Source of the DNA: Candidatus Gastranaerophilales bacterium
GTDB lineage: Bacteria > Cyanobacteriota > Vampirovibrionia > Gastranaerophilales > Gastranaerophilaceae
Assembly (NCBI GenBank): GCA_944325005.1
Contig: CALUYO010000002.1
Location: forward strand, 1 to 64,000
Reading direction: 5' to 3'
DNA length: 64,000 nucleotides
Every line of letters begins with the position of its first letter. The stretch's first letter is position 1. The notes beneath the pieces are model-generated. The model was not told the DNA's origin. It was given only the letters and a program-made list of their open reading frames with translations, and did not search any database. The translations under genes were made by a program, and so were the position numbers. Below are positions 9,198-17,263 of the stretch, in pieces.

Positions 9198-10157
9198 ATG
9201 TCTTATAAATCAATAAATATTGCGTTTGCTGCTGATGAAAATTATATTCAGCCAATGTCTGTTGTGATTGCTTCAATTTTGAAAAATGCAAATAGTGATG
9301 ATAACTTGAAATTCTATATATTATGTAATGATGTTTCAGATTCTAGCAAGAAAAAGTTAATGAATTTGAAAAAAATAAAGGATTGTGATATTTCGTTTTT
9401 TGACATTGACAGCTCTGAATTCCAATCTTTTAATATTATGCCGGGAAGTCATATAACACTTACTGCATATTTTAGAATGAAACTTCCAACAATTTTGTCT
9501 GATATAGAAAAAATACTATATCTTGATTGCGATTTAGTTGTAAAAACAAGTTTAAGTAAGCTTTTTTATATTGATATATCAGATTACTATATTGCAGCTG
9601 TTGAAGATATAGGGTGTACTTATTGTCGAAAATATCGTAAAGATATTTTACCTTATGATTATTTATATATTAACAGTGGAGTTCTTCTTATCAATCTTGC
9701 TGAGTGGCGGAAATATAATGTTCACAAAATGCTTTTAGAAACTGCAAAGTCGGGTATTAATCATTTTCAGCATGATCAGGAGATTATTAATATTGTGTGC
9801 CATGATAAATGCCTCTCGCTTGATTTAGCATGGAATGTTCAGGATAGTTTTTTTAGAGATGATTTAATTGTACAAACTAATCCTAATGCTGAATATATAA
9901 AAGAGTGTGCTAAAAAGCCGAAAATTATTCATTATACTTATTTATTTAAGCCTTGGGCAGATGTTAAAATGCCTATGGCAAAAGAATGGTGGTATTATAA
10001 TAAATTTACGCCTGAACCTATGAAAATGAATATTGTTCAAAAAATAGATTTTTTTTGTCCGTTTTTGTGGAATATTTTTAGTGTTAAAAAGATTAATAAT
10101 AAGATAATTATCAGGATATTAGGTATAAAAATATCATTTTCTTGCAAAAAACATTAA
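9198..10157 (+). CDS. GT8 family glycosyltransferase (LgtC/WaaJ-like)
   Basis: A retaining GT8 enzyme, often galactosyl- or glucosyltransferases of LPS. It starts INIAFAADENYIQPMSVVIAS, has the metal-binding ILYLDCDLVV (DxD near residue 109), INSGVLLINLAEWR and HYTYLFKPW, all GT8 landmarks. GGAGG at 9186-9190 lies 7 nt before the ATG. The last 18 residues carry the short tail IIIRILGIKISF seen on several unrelated enzymes of this locus. It diverges from an XRE regulator gene and may be under its control. Confidence 0.88.
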   Translation: MSYKSINIAFAADENYIQPMSVVIASILKNANSDDNLKFYILCNDVSDSSKKKLMNLKKIKDCDISFFDIDSSEFQSFNIMPGSHITLTAYFRMKLPTILSDIEKILYLDCDLVVKTSLSKLFYIDISDYYIAAVEDIGCTYCRKYRKDILPYDYLYINSGVLLINLAEWRKYNVHKMLLETAKSGINHFQHDQEIINIVCHDKCLSLDLAWNVQDSFFRDDLIVQTNPNAEYIKECAKKPKIIHYTYLFKPWADVKMPMAKEWWYYNKFTPEPMKMNIVQKIDFFCPFLWNIFSVKKINNKIIIRILGIKISFSCKKH

Positions 10158-10220
10158 AATAGTATTAATATTTTCTGTTGATGATATAATTTTCTTAGAT
10201 TATATAAGAGGGATTATTGT

Positions 10221-11567
10221 ATGGAACAAGAATTACGAAATAGGGTTAGAGATGCTGTAAGAGAATATTATAATGAGGTTTTTGCTAAACCTCGGGAGTT
10301 TAAATATATTCCGGCTTCAGGGAAACTCCTTGGATGTGAAGAATTGGAAGCCATGGTTGATGCTTCGCTTGATATGTGGTTGACGGCAGGAAGATTTAAC
10401 GATGAATTCGAAAAAGAGTTTGCTAAATACCTCGGAGTTAAATTTGCTCTTTCCACAAATTCCGGTTCAAGCGCTAATTTGCTGGCGTTATCCGCACTTA
10501 CATCCTATAAGCTTGGAGAGAGAAGATTAAAGAAGGGGGATGAAGTTATATCGGTTGCAGCGGGTTTTCCGACAACAATTAATCCTATTATCCAACAAGG
10601 CCTTATTCCTGTTTTCATTGACTGTGAAATAGGTACTTATAATATTGATGCTGAAAAAATTGAGGAAGCAATCACTGATAAAACAAAGGCTGTATTTTTA
10701 GCACATACTCTCGGTAACAGCTATGATCTTGATAAAATCAAACAGATTTGCGATAAATATAACTTATGGCTTATTGAGGACAGTTGTGACGCATTAGGCG
10801 GTGAATACCGCGGCAAGAAACTTGGAACAATAGGACATATAGGTACTTACAGTTTTTATCCTGCGCATCATATGACTATGGGTGAAGGCGGAGCTGTTGT
10901 AACTGATGATCCTCAATTGTATAGAATAATTATGTCTTTTAGAGATTGGGGACGCGATTGCTGGTGTAAACCTGGAAAAGACGATACTTGTAAAAAACGA
11001 TTTCAGATGCAGCTCGGAAATCTTCCGTTCGGCTATGATCATAAATACACTTATTCTCATATCGGGTTTAATCTGAAAATTACTGATTGGCAGGCGGCTC
11101 TTGGATGCGCACAATTAAAAAAACTTCCTCAGTTTATTGAAAAAAGAACGCATAATGCTCGTTACCTTATGAATAAACTGTCTGATTTAAAAGATTATTT
11201 AATATTACCAGAGGTAAAGGAAGGTGTAAAACCCTCCTGGTTTGGTTTTTTGATTTCAACTAAACCACCTCTTTCAAAGCAAAAATTGGTTGAATACCTT
11301 GAAAGTAACGGGGTTGGTACGCGCCAGCTTTTTGCCGGTAATATTTTGCGCCAGCCTATGATTGTTGAAAATGATGTTCAATTAAGAATAGGAAATTCAG
11401 CAATTCTAAGTGCAAAGGATATAACTGAAGAACATTATAAATTACTGCCAAATACAGATTTTATTATGAATAATACTTTCTGGGTCGGTGTTTTCCCTGC
11501 ACTTTCAGAGAAAGAACTTGATAAAACTTCTGATTTAATTCACAAATTTGTTGAGGAAAACAAATAA
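10221..11567 (+). CDS. rfbH: CDP-4-keto-6-deoxyglucose 3-dehydrase (E1)
   Basis: The PMP- and iron-sulfur-dependent enzyme that removes the 3-hydroxyl of CDP-4-keto-6-deoxyglucose. Two hallmarks are exact. The usual PLP lysine is replaced by His in SFYPAHHMTMGEGG (near 215). The [2Fe-2S] cysteines follow C-X57-C-X-C-X7-C at C189, C247, C249 and C257. The rest (LSTNSGSSANLLAL, VAAGFPTTINPI) fits the family, and 448 aa is normal. The reaction needs an E3 reductase (RfbI/AscD), which is not seen in this window. GAGGG precedes the ATG by 7-8 nt. The next gene starts 1 nt after the stop. Confidence 0.95.
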   Translation: MEQELRNRVRDAVREYYNEVFAKPREFKYIPASGKLLGCEELEAMVDASLDMWLTAGRFNDEFEKEFAKYLGVKFALSTNSGSSANLLALSALTSYKLGERRLKKGDEVISVAAGFPTTINPIIQQGLIPVFIDCEIGTYNIDAEKIEEAITDKTKAVFLAHTLGNSYDLDKIKQICDKYNLWLIEDSCDALGGEYRGKKLGTIGHIGTYSFYPAHHMTMGEGGAVVTDDPQLYRIIMSFRDWGRDCWCKPGKDDTCKKRFQMQLGNLPFGYDHKYTYSHIGFNLKITDWQAALGCAQLKKLPQFIEKRTHNARYLMNKLSDLKDYLILPEVKEGVKPSWFGFLISTKPPLSKQKLVEYLESNGVGTRQLFAGNILRQPMIVENDVQLRIGNSAILSAKDITEEHYKLLPNTDFIMNNTFWVGVFPALSEKELDKTSDLIHKFVEENK

Positions 11568-11568
11568 T

Positions 11569-12429
11569 ATGAATATTTTATTAACAGGTTCAGGCGGATT
11601 TATCGGACGTAATTTAAAAGAGTATTTGCAAGATAAATATACTCTTTTGTGCCCGCGTAGTTTTGAACTTGATTTAACTGATGATGCCGCTGTAAGAAAA
11701 TATTTTTCCGGTAATTGTATTGACTTTATTATACATTGCGCTACAACCGGCGGAGCAAGAGGTATTCAGGATAAAGAAACTACTATTGACGATAATCTTT
11801 CTATGGTTAATAACCTTCTTAAATATAAAAGAGACGGGGTGCGGGTAATTCTCTTTGGCTCCGGTGCTATGTATGATAAGTCCAGAAATTTGCATAAAGT
11901 AAAAGAAACTGAAATCGGTAAATTTTTGCCGTATGATTTGTATGGTCAGTCTAAAGTAAAAATTGCAGAAATTGCATCAGGTCGTGATGATGTCCTTTGC
12001 TTGAATATTTTTGCATGTTACGGTTATAACGAAAAGGAAACACGCTTTCCAAGTTACGCTATAAATCAGGTTATAAAAGGCGAAGATATAATTATTAATC
12101 AAAATGTTGTTTTTGACTATCTGTTTGCCGAAGATATGCAGAAAATTGTCGAGTATTTTATTATGCAAAAGCCGCTGAATAAAATTATTAATATCACGCC
12201 TACGGAAAGCGTAAGCCTTGTCGAAATTGCAAAGACGGTAGTTGAGATATCGAGGGGGGGGCAATTTTCTGAGATTAAAGTTAAAAATCCAGTCATGAAT
12301 AATGAATATACCGGTGATAATTCTTTATTGCTTAAGGAAATACCGAATTTTAAGTTTACATCAATGCATGACGGACTTTTTAAATTATACAATTATATAA
12401 AAACATTAAGTTTGGAGACTGCCAGATGA
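11569..12429 (+). CDS. NAD(P)-dependent sugar reductase/epimerase with internal poly-G tract
   Basis: A 286-residue short-chain dehydrogenase. GSGGFIGRN (6-14) is the NAD(P) motif and YGQSK (near 124) holds Tyr and Lys; FDYLFAEDMQKIVEYF fits nucleotide-sugar enzymes. It directly follows rfbH and may reduce the 4-keto group or a branched-chain product (a role like YerF), which is inference. Eight G at 12254-12261 lie at about residue 229. With 9 G the frame stops after six codons; with 7 G it stops within 15. Either removes about 55 residues, a likely OFF state. ATG 11569 is preferred over an upstream TTG. The stop overlaps the HAD gene by 4 nt (ATGA). Confidence 0.8.
   Translation: MNILLTGSGGFIGRNLKEYLQDKYTLLCPRSFELDLTDDAAVRKYFSGNCIDFIIHCATTGGARGIQDKETTIDDNLSMVNNLLKYKRDGVRVILFGSGAMYDKSRNLHKVKETEIGKFLPYDLYGQSKVKIAEIASGRDDVLCLNIFACYGYNEKETRFPSYAINQVIKGEDIIINQNVVFDYLFAEDMQKIVEYFIMQKPLNKIINITPTESVSLVEIAKTVVEISRGGQFSEIKVKNPVMNNEYTGDNSLLLKEIPNFKFTSMHDGLFKLYNYIKTLSLETAR
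12254..12261 (+). repeat. Poly-G tract, 8 G, in the second sugar reductase gene
   Basis: Eight G followed by CAATTTT. The same 15-base string of eight G plus CAATTTT occurs at the pyruvyl transferase tract. In frame as given; either single-base change brings an early stop. Confidence 0.7.
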
Positions 12430-13070
12430 AAAAATATATTATGTTTGATTTGGACGGTACGTTAATTGATTCTTCTAAAGATGTTACAAGGTTATTGATA
12501 AAATCATTGTGCGACTGCGGTTATCCTGTATCACCGGATACATATATAAAAATAGGGCCGCCGTTAAATCAAATGATTAATGCTACGGTTCCTTCGGTTA
12601 CCCCGGAAGATAATAAAAAGGTCGTAGAGCATTTCAGGAAATTATATAAAGATAGTGGAACAGTTATGACTTTCCCTTATGAAGGTATTATTAATTTGTT
12701 GAAACAATTACGCAGAGATGACTGCAAGATTTTTATAGTTACCTATAAACCACGCCCTATGTGCAAAGAGTTACTGCAAAAGTTTTTTGACGGTCTTTAT
12801 GATGATCTTGTGACCCCGACGGATATTGAAGATTTTGAAGATGGAAAAACAAAAGTCGATATGTTTAAACTTTTGTTAAACAAATGGCAGATTTCTCCTT
12901 GCGATTGTGTTATGATAGGAGACGCCAAAAGTGATATTGAATGTGCTAATGCTTCGGGTATTATCTCAATTGGTGCAGAATACGGGTATGCGCAAGATAA
13001 TGATTTGATAAATGCGAATTATCTGGTATCAGATGTAGAAAAATTGTATGAATGTATCAGGAATATATAA
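12426..13070 (+). CDS. HAD-superfamily phosphatase (Gph-like)
   Basis: A 214-residue HAD hydrolase. Motif I is MFDLDGTLIDS (nucleophile and acid Asp), motif II lies around IFIVTYKPRP, and motif IV is VMIGDAKSDIECANASG. The cap region fits the phosphoglycolate-phosphatase-like subgroup. In glycan clusters such enzymes usually dephosphorylate a sugar-phosphate. Here it lies directly before a NeuB-like gene, so a nonulosonate-9-phosphate-like or similar intermediate is possible; the substrate cannot be told. It overlaps the upstream gene by 4 nt. Confidence 0.85.
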   Translation: MKKYIMFDLDGTLIDSSKDVTRLLIKSLCDCGYPVSPDTYIKIGPPLNQMINATVPSVTPEDNKKVVEHFRKLYKDSGTVMTFPYEGIINLLKQLRRDDCKIFIVTYKPRPMCKELLQKFFDGLYDDLVTPTDIEDFEDGKTKVDMFKLLLNKWQISPCDCVMIGDAKSDIECANASGIISIGAEYGYAQDNDLINANYLVSDVEKLYECIRNI

Positions 13071-13079
13071 GGAGAAGAA

Positions 13080-14168
13080 ATGAAAAACAATATTTTTGAA
13101 GATTTATTTGTTCTGGAACTTGCAAATAATCACTGGGGTGACGTTGAAAGGGGAAAAAAAATTATAACCGATTTTTCACGTATAGTTAGATTTAATAATA
13201 TTAAGGCTGCTATTAAACTACAGTTCAGAGATGTTGACCATTTTATTCATAAAGATTTTAAAGATAGACAAGATATAAGATATATTAAAAAAACCATGGC
13301 CACGAAAATGTCTGACGATGATTATGCTGTTCTTGTTGATGCAATAAGAAAGGCCGGATGTATAACCATGTCTACTCCTTTTGATGAAAGATCTGTTGAC
13401 CTGTGTGTAAATTTGGGCGTGCAGATTATTAAAATAGCGTCATCAGATATTAATGACTGGGTTTTAATTGAAAAAATTGCAAAAACAAGAAAACCTGTTA
13501 TTGTTTCTACAGGCGGTTCTTCTCTCAAGGATGTTGATGATCTTGTAACTTTCTTTGATAACAGAAATATTCCTCTTGCTATTAATCATTGTATATCTAA
13601 ATATCCTTCACAAAAAGGTGAATTGGAACTTAACCAGATTGATTTCCTTAAAGCCCGGTATCCTGAACATGTAATAGGATTCTCTACGCATGAGGGGAAT
13701 GAAGATCTTGAAATTCCTATGTATATCGCTTATGCAAAAGGGGCAAGAACTTTTGAACGTCATATTGATATTGATTATAATAACGTTCCTGTTTCGCCTT
13801 ACTGTTCAAAACCTGAGGATTTAGACAGATGGGTTAAAGCTTACCATAAAGCTAAGGAAATTTGCGGTGCTCCTGCAGGGTATAAAAGAATTGCAGATAA
13901 AAAAGAAACAGATTATCTGGATGCGTTAGTAAGAGGAGTTTATGCAAAGAGAGATTTCAAAGCAGGTGATGTACTACATGATGAAGATGTTTACCTTGCT
14001 ATACCCCTTCAAAAAGGACAGATTTCTTGTAGAGAGTTAATGCGTGGTGAGGTCTTGTTGAGAGATATCTCAAAGGATGAACCAATTAAAATTGATGATA
14101 TTGATTCTCCATATGCTTATAACCAATCTTTAAAAGAAAAAATCTATAACAGAGGACTCGAGGTTTAA
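13080..14168 (+). CDS. NeuB-family (N-acetylneuraminate-synthase-like) condensing enzyme with SAF domain
   Basis: A 362-residue relative of sialic, legionaminic and pseudaminic acid synthases, which condense PEP with a sugar. The barrel shows ELANNHWGDVERGK, KLQFRDVDHF, MSTPFDERSVDLC, IKIASSDINDW, VIVSTGGSS and HCISKYPS. About 60 C-terminal residues (RGVYAKRDFKAGDVLHDEDV) are the SAF/antifreeze-like domain. Changes such as GFSTHEG where sialate synthases usually have GYSDHT, and FERHIDID for EKHFT, suggest a different substrate. No CMP-sugar synthetase lies in the window. AAGGAG precedes the ATG. The next gene follows after 3 nt. Confidence 0.85.
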   Translation: MKNNIFEDLFVLELANNHWGDVERGKKIITDFSRIVRFNNIKAAIKLQFRDVDHFIHKDFKDRQDIRYIKKTMATKMSDDDYAVLVDAIRKAGCITMSTPFDERSVDLCVNLGVQIIKIASSDINDWVLIEKIAKTRKPVIVSTGGSSLKDVDDLVTFFDNRNIPLAINHCISKYPSQKGELELNQIDFLKARYPEHVIGFSTHEGNEDLEIPMYIAYAKGARTFERHIDIDYNNVPVSPYCSKPEDLDRWVKAYHKAKEICGAPAGYKRIADKKETDYLDALVRGVYAKRDFKAGDVLHDEDVYLAIPLQKGQISCRELMRGEVLLRDISKDEPIKIDDIDSPYAYNQSLKEKIYNRGLEV

Positions 14169-14171
14169 TAA

Positions 14172-15956
14172 ATGTCGAAAATAAAACTTTCTGATTACGT
14201 TGCCAAAAGGCTTAAGGAATTTTATGGTGTACAAAATCTGTTTATGGTTTCTGGAGGAGGCGCTATGCATCTGAATGACAGTTTTGGCAGATTTATTCCT
14301 TATATTTGCAATCATAATGAACAGGCCTGTGCAATAGCTGCAGAAGGTTATGCCCGTGTAAATCAGGAACTTGCTGTTGTAAATGTAACAACAGGTCCCG
14401 GGGGACTTAACTGTTTAAACGGAGTTTTTGGAGAATGGACTGATTCTGTGCCGGTTCTTTATATATCCGGTCAGGTTAAATTCTCAACTACTATAGCTTC
14501 ATGCCCTAATCTTCAATTGCGACAGCTCGGAGATCAAGAAGTCGACATTGTGAGTGTCGTTAAGCCGTTGACAAAATATGCCATAATGGTAACAGAACCT
14601 GATGAAATAAAGTATCATCTTGACAGAGCAATCTATGAGGCTACAAATGGAAGAAAAGGCCCTGTCTGGCTTGATATTCCAATTAATGTTCAGGCAGCAT
14701 TGATTGATGAAAATGAGCTAAAAGACTTTGTGCCCCCGGAAAAATCGGTTTATGATTTAAAAATACAGAAAGTTCTTGAAAAACTCAGATCCGCAAAGCG
14801 TCCTTTGCTTATTGCCGGTCATGGGATAAGACTTGCTGGCATGACAGAAGTTTTCAGAGATATTATTGATAACTTTGACATTCCTTTTGTCACAACATTT
14901 AACGGATTTGATATTATACCGTCAAATCACAAAAATTTTGTCGGCAGAATCGGTACAATAGGGCAGAGATGCGGAAATTTTGCACTTCAAAATGCAGATC
15001 TGGTAATATGCCTTGGTACAAGAAATAATATTCGTCAGGCAAGTTATAATTTTGAAAATTTTGCAAAAAATGCTTATTTAATTTCTGTTGATATTGATAA
15101 TGCGGAGTTGGACAAACCTACTGTTATTCCGGATTTAAAAATAAATGCGGATTTAGCTGATTTTTTACCTGAATTTGCTAAACACGTTGAAAAATCTAAT
15201 AGCTGGTCAATAGAGTGGCTTCCTTTTTGTAAAAAGCTTCAAAATCGATATTCCTTTGAGAATACTCCTGAGTATCAGCAAGCTGGTGATAAAATTAATG
15301 TTTATCATTTTATAAGGCGTGTAACTGAATTGATGAAAGAAGATGATGTTTGTGTAATGGCAAATGCAACAGCAACAATTTGTACATTTCAAACAGCAAT
15401 TGTTAAGGAAAGACAGCGTTTCTTTTCTAATTCAGGTGATGCTTCAATGGGGTATGATTTGCCTGCTTCTATTGGTGCGTGTATAGCAGCAGGCCGGAAA
15501 AATACGGTTTGTTTTGCAGGTGATGGTTCAATTATGATGAATTTGCAGGAACTTCAAACGATTAAACATCATAATTTGCCTGTGAAGATATTTTTGTTGA
15601 ATAATGACGGTTATATTTCAATAAAACAAACTCAGAATAATTTCTTTGAAGGCAGAAATACTGGAGCCGGTGTTACAAGCGGAGTTAGTGTTCCTGATTT
15701 TGTTAAGGTTGCCGGTGCTTTTGGTATTGAAACATTCAGATTGTCAGATCCTTCAGAAGTTGATAATGCTGTTAGAAAAGTGCTCTTGGCCGATAATCCG
15801 GTTCTTTGTGAAGTTATGGTAAATCCTGACTATATATTTACACCGAAATTATCTTCAAGAAAACTTGCGGACGGGACTATGATTTCTCCTTCGTTAGAGG
15901 ATATGTTTCCGTTTCTTGCCAGAAATGAATATCAGGAGAATTTACTTGTAAAGTAA
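14172..15956 (+). CDS. ThDP-dependent acetolactate-synthase-like enzyme of the glycan cluster (YerE-like candidate)
   Basis: A full-length (594 aa) thiamine-diphosphate enzyme. NHNEQACAIAAEGYAR has the catalytic Glu, VTTGPGGLNCLNG is the N-terminal landmark, and GDGSIMMNLQEL (near 450) with LLNNDGYISI forms the ThDP-Mg site. It resembles acetolactate synthase but has no regulatory subunit nearby and sits in a sugar cluster. In Yersinia, YerE is such an enzyme and adds a two-carbon acetyl unit to C4 of CDP-3,6-dideoxy-4-ketoglucose to make yersiniose. With rfbF, rfbG and rfbH here, a YerE-like role is attractive but inferred. A general 2-keto acid enzyme is the alternative. Confidence 0.75.
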   Translation: MSKIKLSDYVAKRLKEFYGVQNLFMVSGGGAMHLNDSFGRFIPYICNHNEQACAIAAEGYARVNQELAVVNVTTGPGGLNCLNGVFGEWTDSVPVLYISGQVKFSTTIASCPNLQLRQLGDQEVDIVSVVKPLTKYAIMVTEPDEIKYHLDRAIYEATNGRKGPVWLDIPINVQAALIDENELKDFVPPEKSVYDLKIQKVLEKLRSAKRPLLIAGHGIRLAGMTEVFRDIIDNFDIPFVTTFNGFDIIPSNHKNFVGRIGTIGQRCGNFALQNADLVICLGTRNNIRQASYNFENFAKNAYLISVDIDNAELDKPTVIPDLKINADLADFLPEFAKHVEKSNSWSIEWLPFCKKLQNRYSFENTPEYQQAGDKINVYHFIRRVTELMKEDDVCVMANATATICTFQTAIVKERQRFFSNSGDASMGYDLPASIGACIAAGRKNTVCFAGDGSIMMNLQELQTIKHHNLPVKIFLLNNDGYISIKQTQNNFFEGRNTGAGVTSGVSVPDFVKVAGAFGIETFRLSDPSEVDNAVRKVLLADNPVLCEVMVNPDYIFTPKLSSRKLADGTMISPSLEDMFPFLARNEYQENLLVK

Positions 15957-15982
15957 AAATAAATAAATAAGGAATTAAGAAT

Positions 15983-17248
15983 ATGAATAATTTTAAAAGA
16001 CCTTTTTTTCTTCATGGCGGTTTTATTACCTCTGAAGATGATATAAGTAGCATAGATAATTTGTATAATAATTTAACAGAGAATATTGGAAACGGTTATA
16101 TAATTTATTCCTTACTAAATGAACTTTATGGGAAAACTATAGTCCCGAACCAGACTCTTCTTTTGTATGCAGATATAAAAAGGGATATTCCCGTTATAAA
16201 CGAACAGAGTTCTTGTGCAATATTAATGCTTCAGGATTTTATAAGACCAAAAGAAGTTCAGTTTGATATTGATTATGATTTGTGGTATAACCTTATATCA
16301 AAAATTAAGGTGCCTTTGTTCTTTCCGAGCCTTGGTATTAATTCTTTTGACGGTATAAAAGAGCTGCACAAAAGATTGAGTCCAGAGCTTGTAAGGATTT
16401 TAAAACTTGTTTCGGATAAAACAGAATTAATAGGTGTAAGAGGCTATGAATCGCAGGAGGTCCTTCATAATCTCGGTATTGACAATGTACATGTTATAGG
16501 CTGTCCGAGTTTCTTTAAAAATGGTCCCGACAGGTTTATTACTAAAAAAGAAAACTTAGATTTGAATAATGTTGTTTTTTCAAGTGATTATAATCTTGAA
16601 ATAATAAAAAATCGTCCTGTAGTAATCCAGGGTAACAACAAGGAATTATGGGATGTAATGTGTTTTGATAAGTCCATTAAAAATATTCAACCTTATAATA
16701 TGGATATTCTTTTGAATTCAAAACCTGTAATGTTTTCGGATAACAGAAGCTGGGAAGAGTATCTGTCAAAATTCGATTTTTGTCTGGGTACACGCCTTCA
16801 TGGAGCAATAGTTGCCTTAAACAGCGGAACTCCGGCGGTATGCGTAAATATTGATGCCAGAGCTATGGAACTTTGTTCTTATTTGAAAATCCCTTGTTTC
16901 CCAGAATACTTGCATGAAAAAAATATTCAAAAAATTTATGATGCTTGTGATTTTACTGAAATGAATTCAAATTATAATAAACTTTATGAAAATTTTGTTA
17001 ATTATCTTGAAAAGTCCGGATTAAAGAATGCTGTCGGGGGGGGGGCAATTTTAAGCTCGTTGCCGGAATTTAGAAGCCCTAATATAAAATGTGAGCTTTC
17101 AATTGCTAATAAGAGACGCTTGTTTATCGAAAAATTAAAATTAAATTTATTATCTAAAACGAAAACAAAAACTCATAGAATATTCAGGGTCTTAGGCTTT
17201 AAAATTACTGTTAAACGAAAAAAAAGGGTAAAAATTAAGGGGAATTAA
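15983..17248 (+). CDS. Polysaccharide pyruvyl transferase family protein with poly-G tract and tail motif
   Basis: A 421-residue member of the CsaB/WcaK family, which adds ketal-linked pyruvate to glycans (some relatives have other roles). Landmarks: PLFFPSLGINSFD, LIGVRGYESQEVLHNLG, HVIGCPSFFK, and FCLGTRLHGAIVALNSGTPAVCVN with the conserved RLHG. Ten G at 17036-17045 lie near residue 352 and encode Gly-Gly-Gly-Ala. With 11 or 9 G the frame stops within nine codons, cutting the last 65 or so residues. These include the basic tail HRIFRVLGFKITVKRKK shared with other enzymes of the locus. AAGGA precedes the ATG. Confidence 0.85.
   Translation: MNNFKRPFFLHGGFITSEDDISSIDNLYNNLTENIGNGYIIYSLLNELYGKTIVPNQTLLLYADIKRDIPVINEQSSCAILMLQDFIRPKEVQFDIDYDLWYNLISKIKVPLFFPSLGINSFDGIKELHKRLSPELVRILKLVSDKTELIGVRGYESQEVLHNLGIDNVHVIGCPSFFKNGPDRFITKKENLDLNNVVFSSDYNLEIIKNRPVVIQGNNKELWDVMCFDKSIKNIQPYNMDILLNSKPVMFSDNRSWEEYLSKFDFCLGTRLHGAIVALNSGTPAVCVNIDARAMELCSYLKIPCFPEYLHEKNIQKIYDACDFTEMNSNYNKLYENFVNYLEKSGLKNAVGGGAILSSLPEFRSPNIKCELSIANKRRLFIEKLKLNLLSKTKTKTHRIFRVLGFKITVKRKKRVKIKGN
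17036..17045 (+). repeat. Poly-G tract, 10 G, in the pyruvyl transferase gene
   Basis: Ten G in frame as given, followed by CAATTTTAAGCTCGT. The downstream bases resemble those after the acyltransferase tract (CGCTCTTAGCCTCGT). With 9 G the next stop comes after three codons. Confidence 0.8.
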
Positions 17249-17257
17249 TTTTCCCCT
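17238..17257. terminator. Bidirectional hairpin terminator between convergent genes
   Basis: AGGGGAA and TTCCCCT (7 bp) flank a TTAATT loop. T-rich runs lie on both exits, so it can end both the pyruvyl transferase transcript and the minus-strand fusion gene. Confidence 0.7.
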
Positions 17258-17263
17258 AATTTC

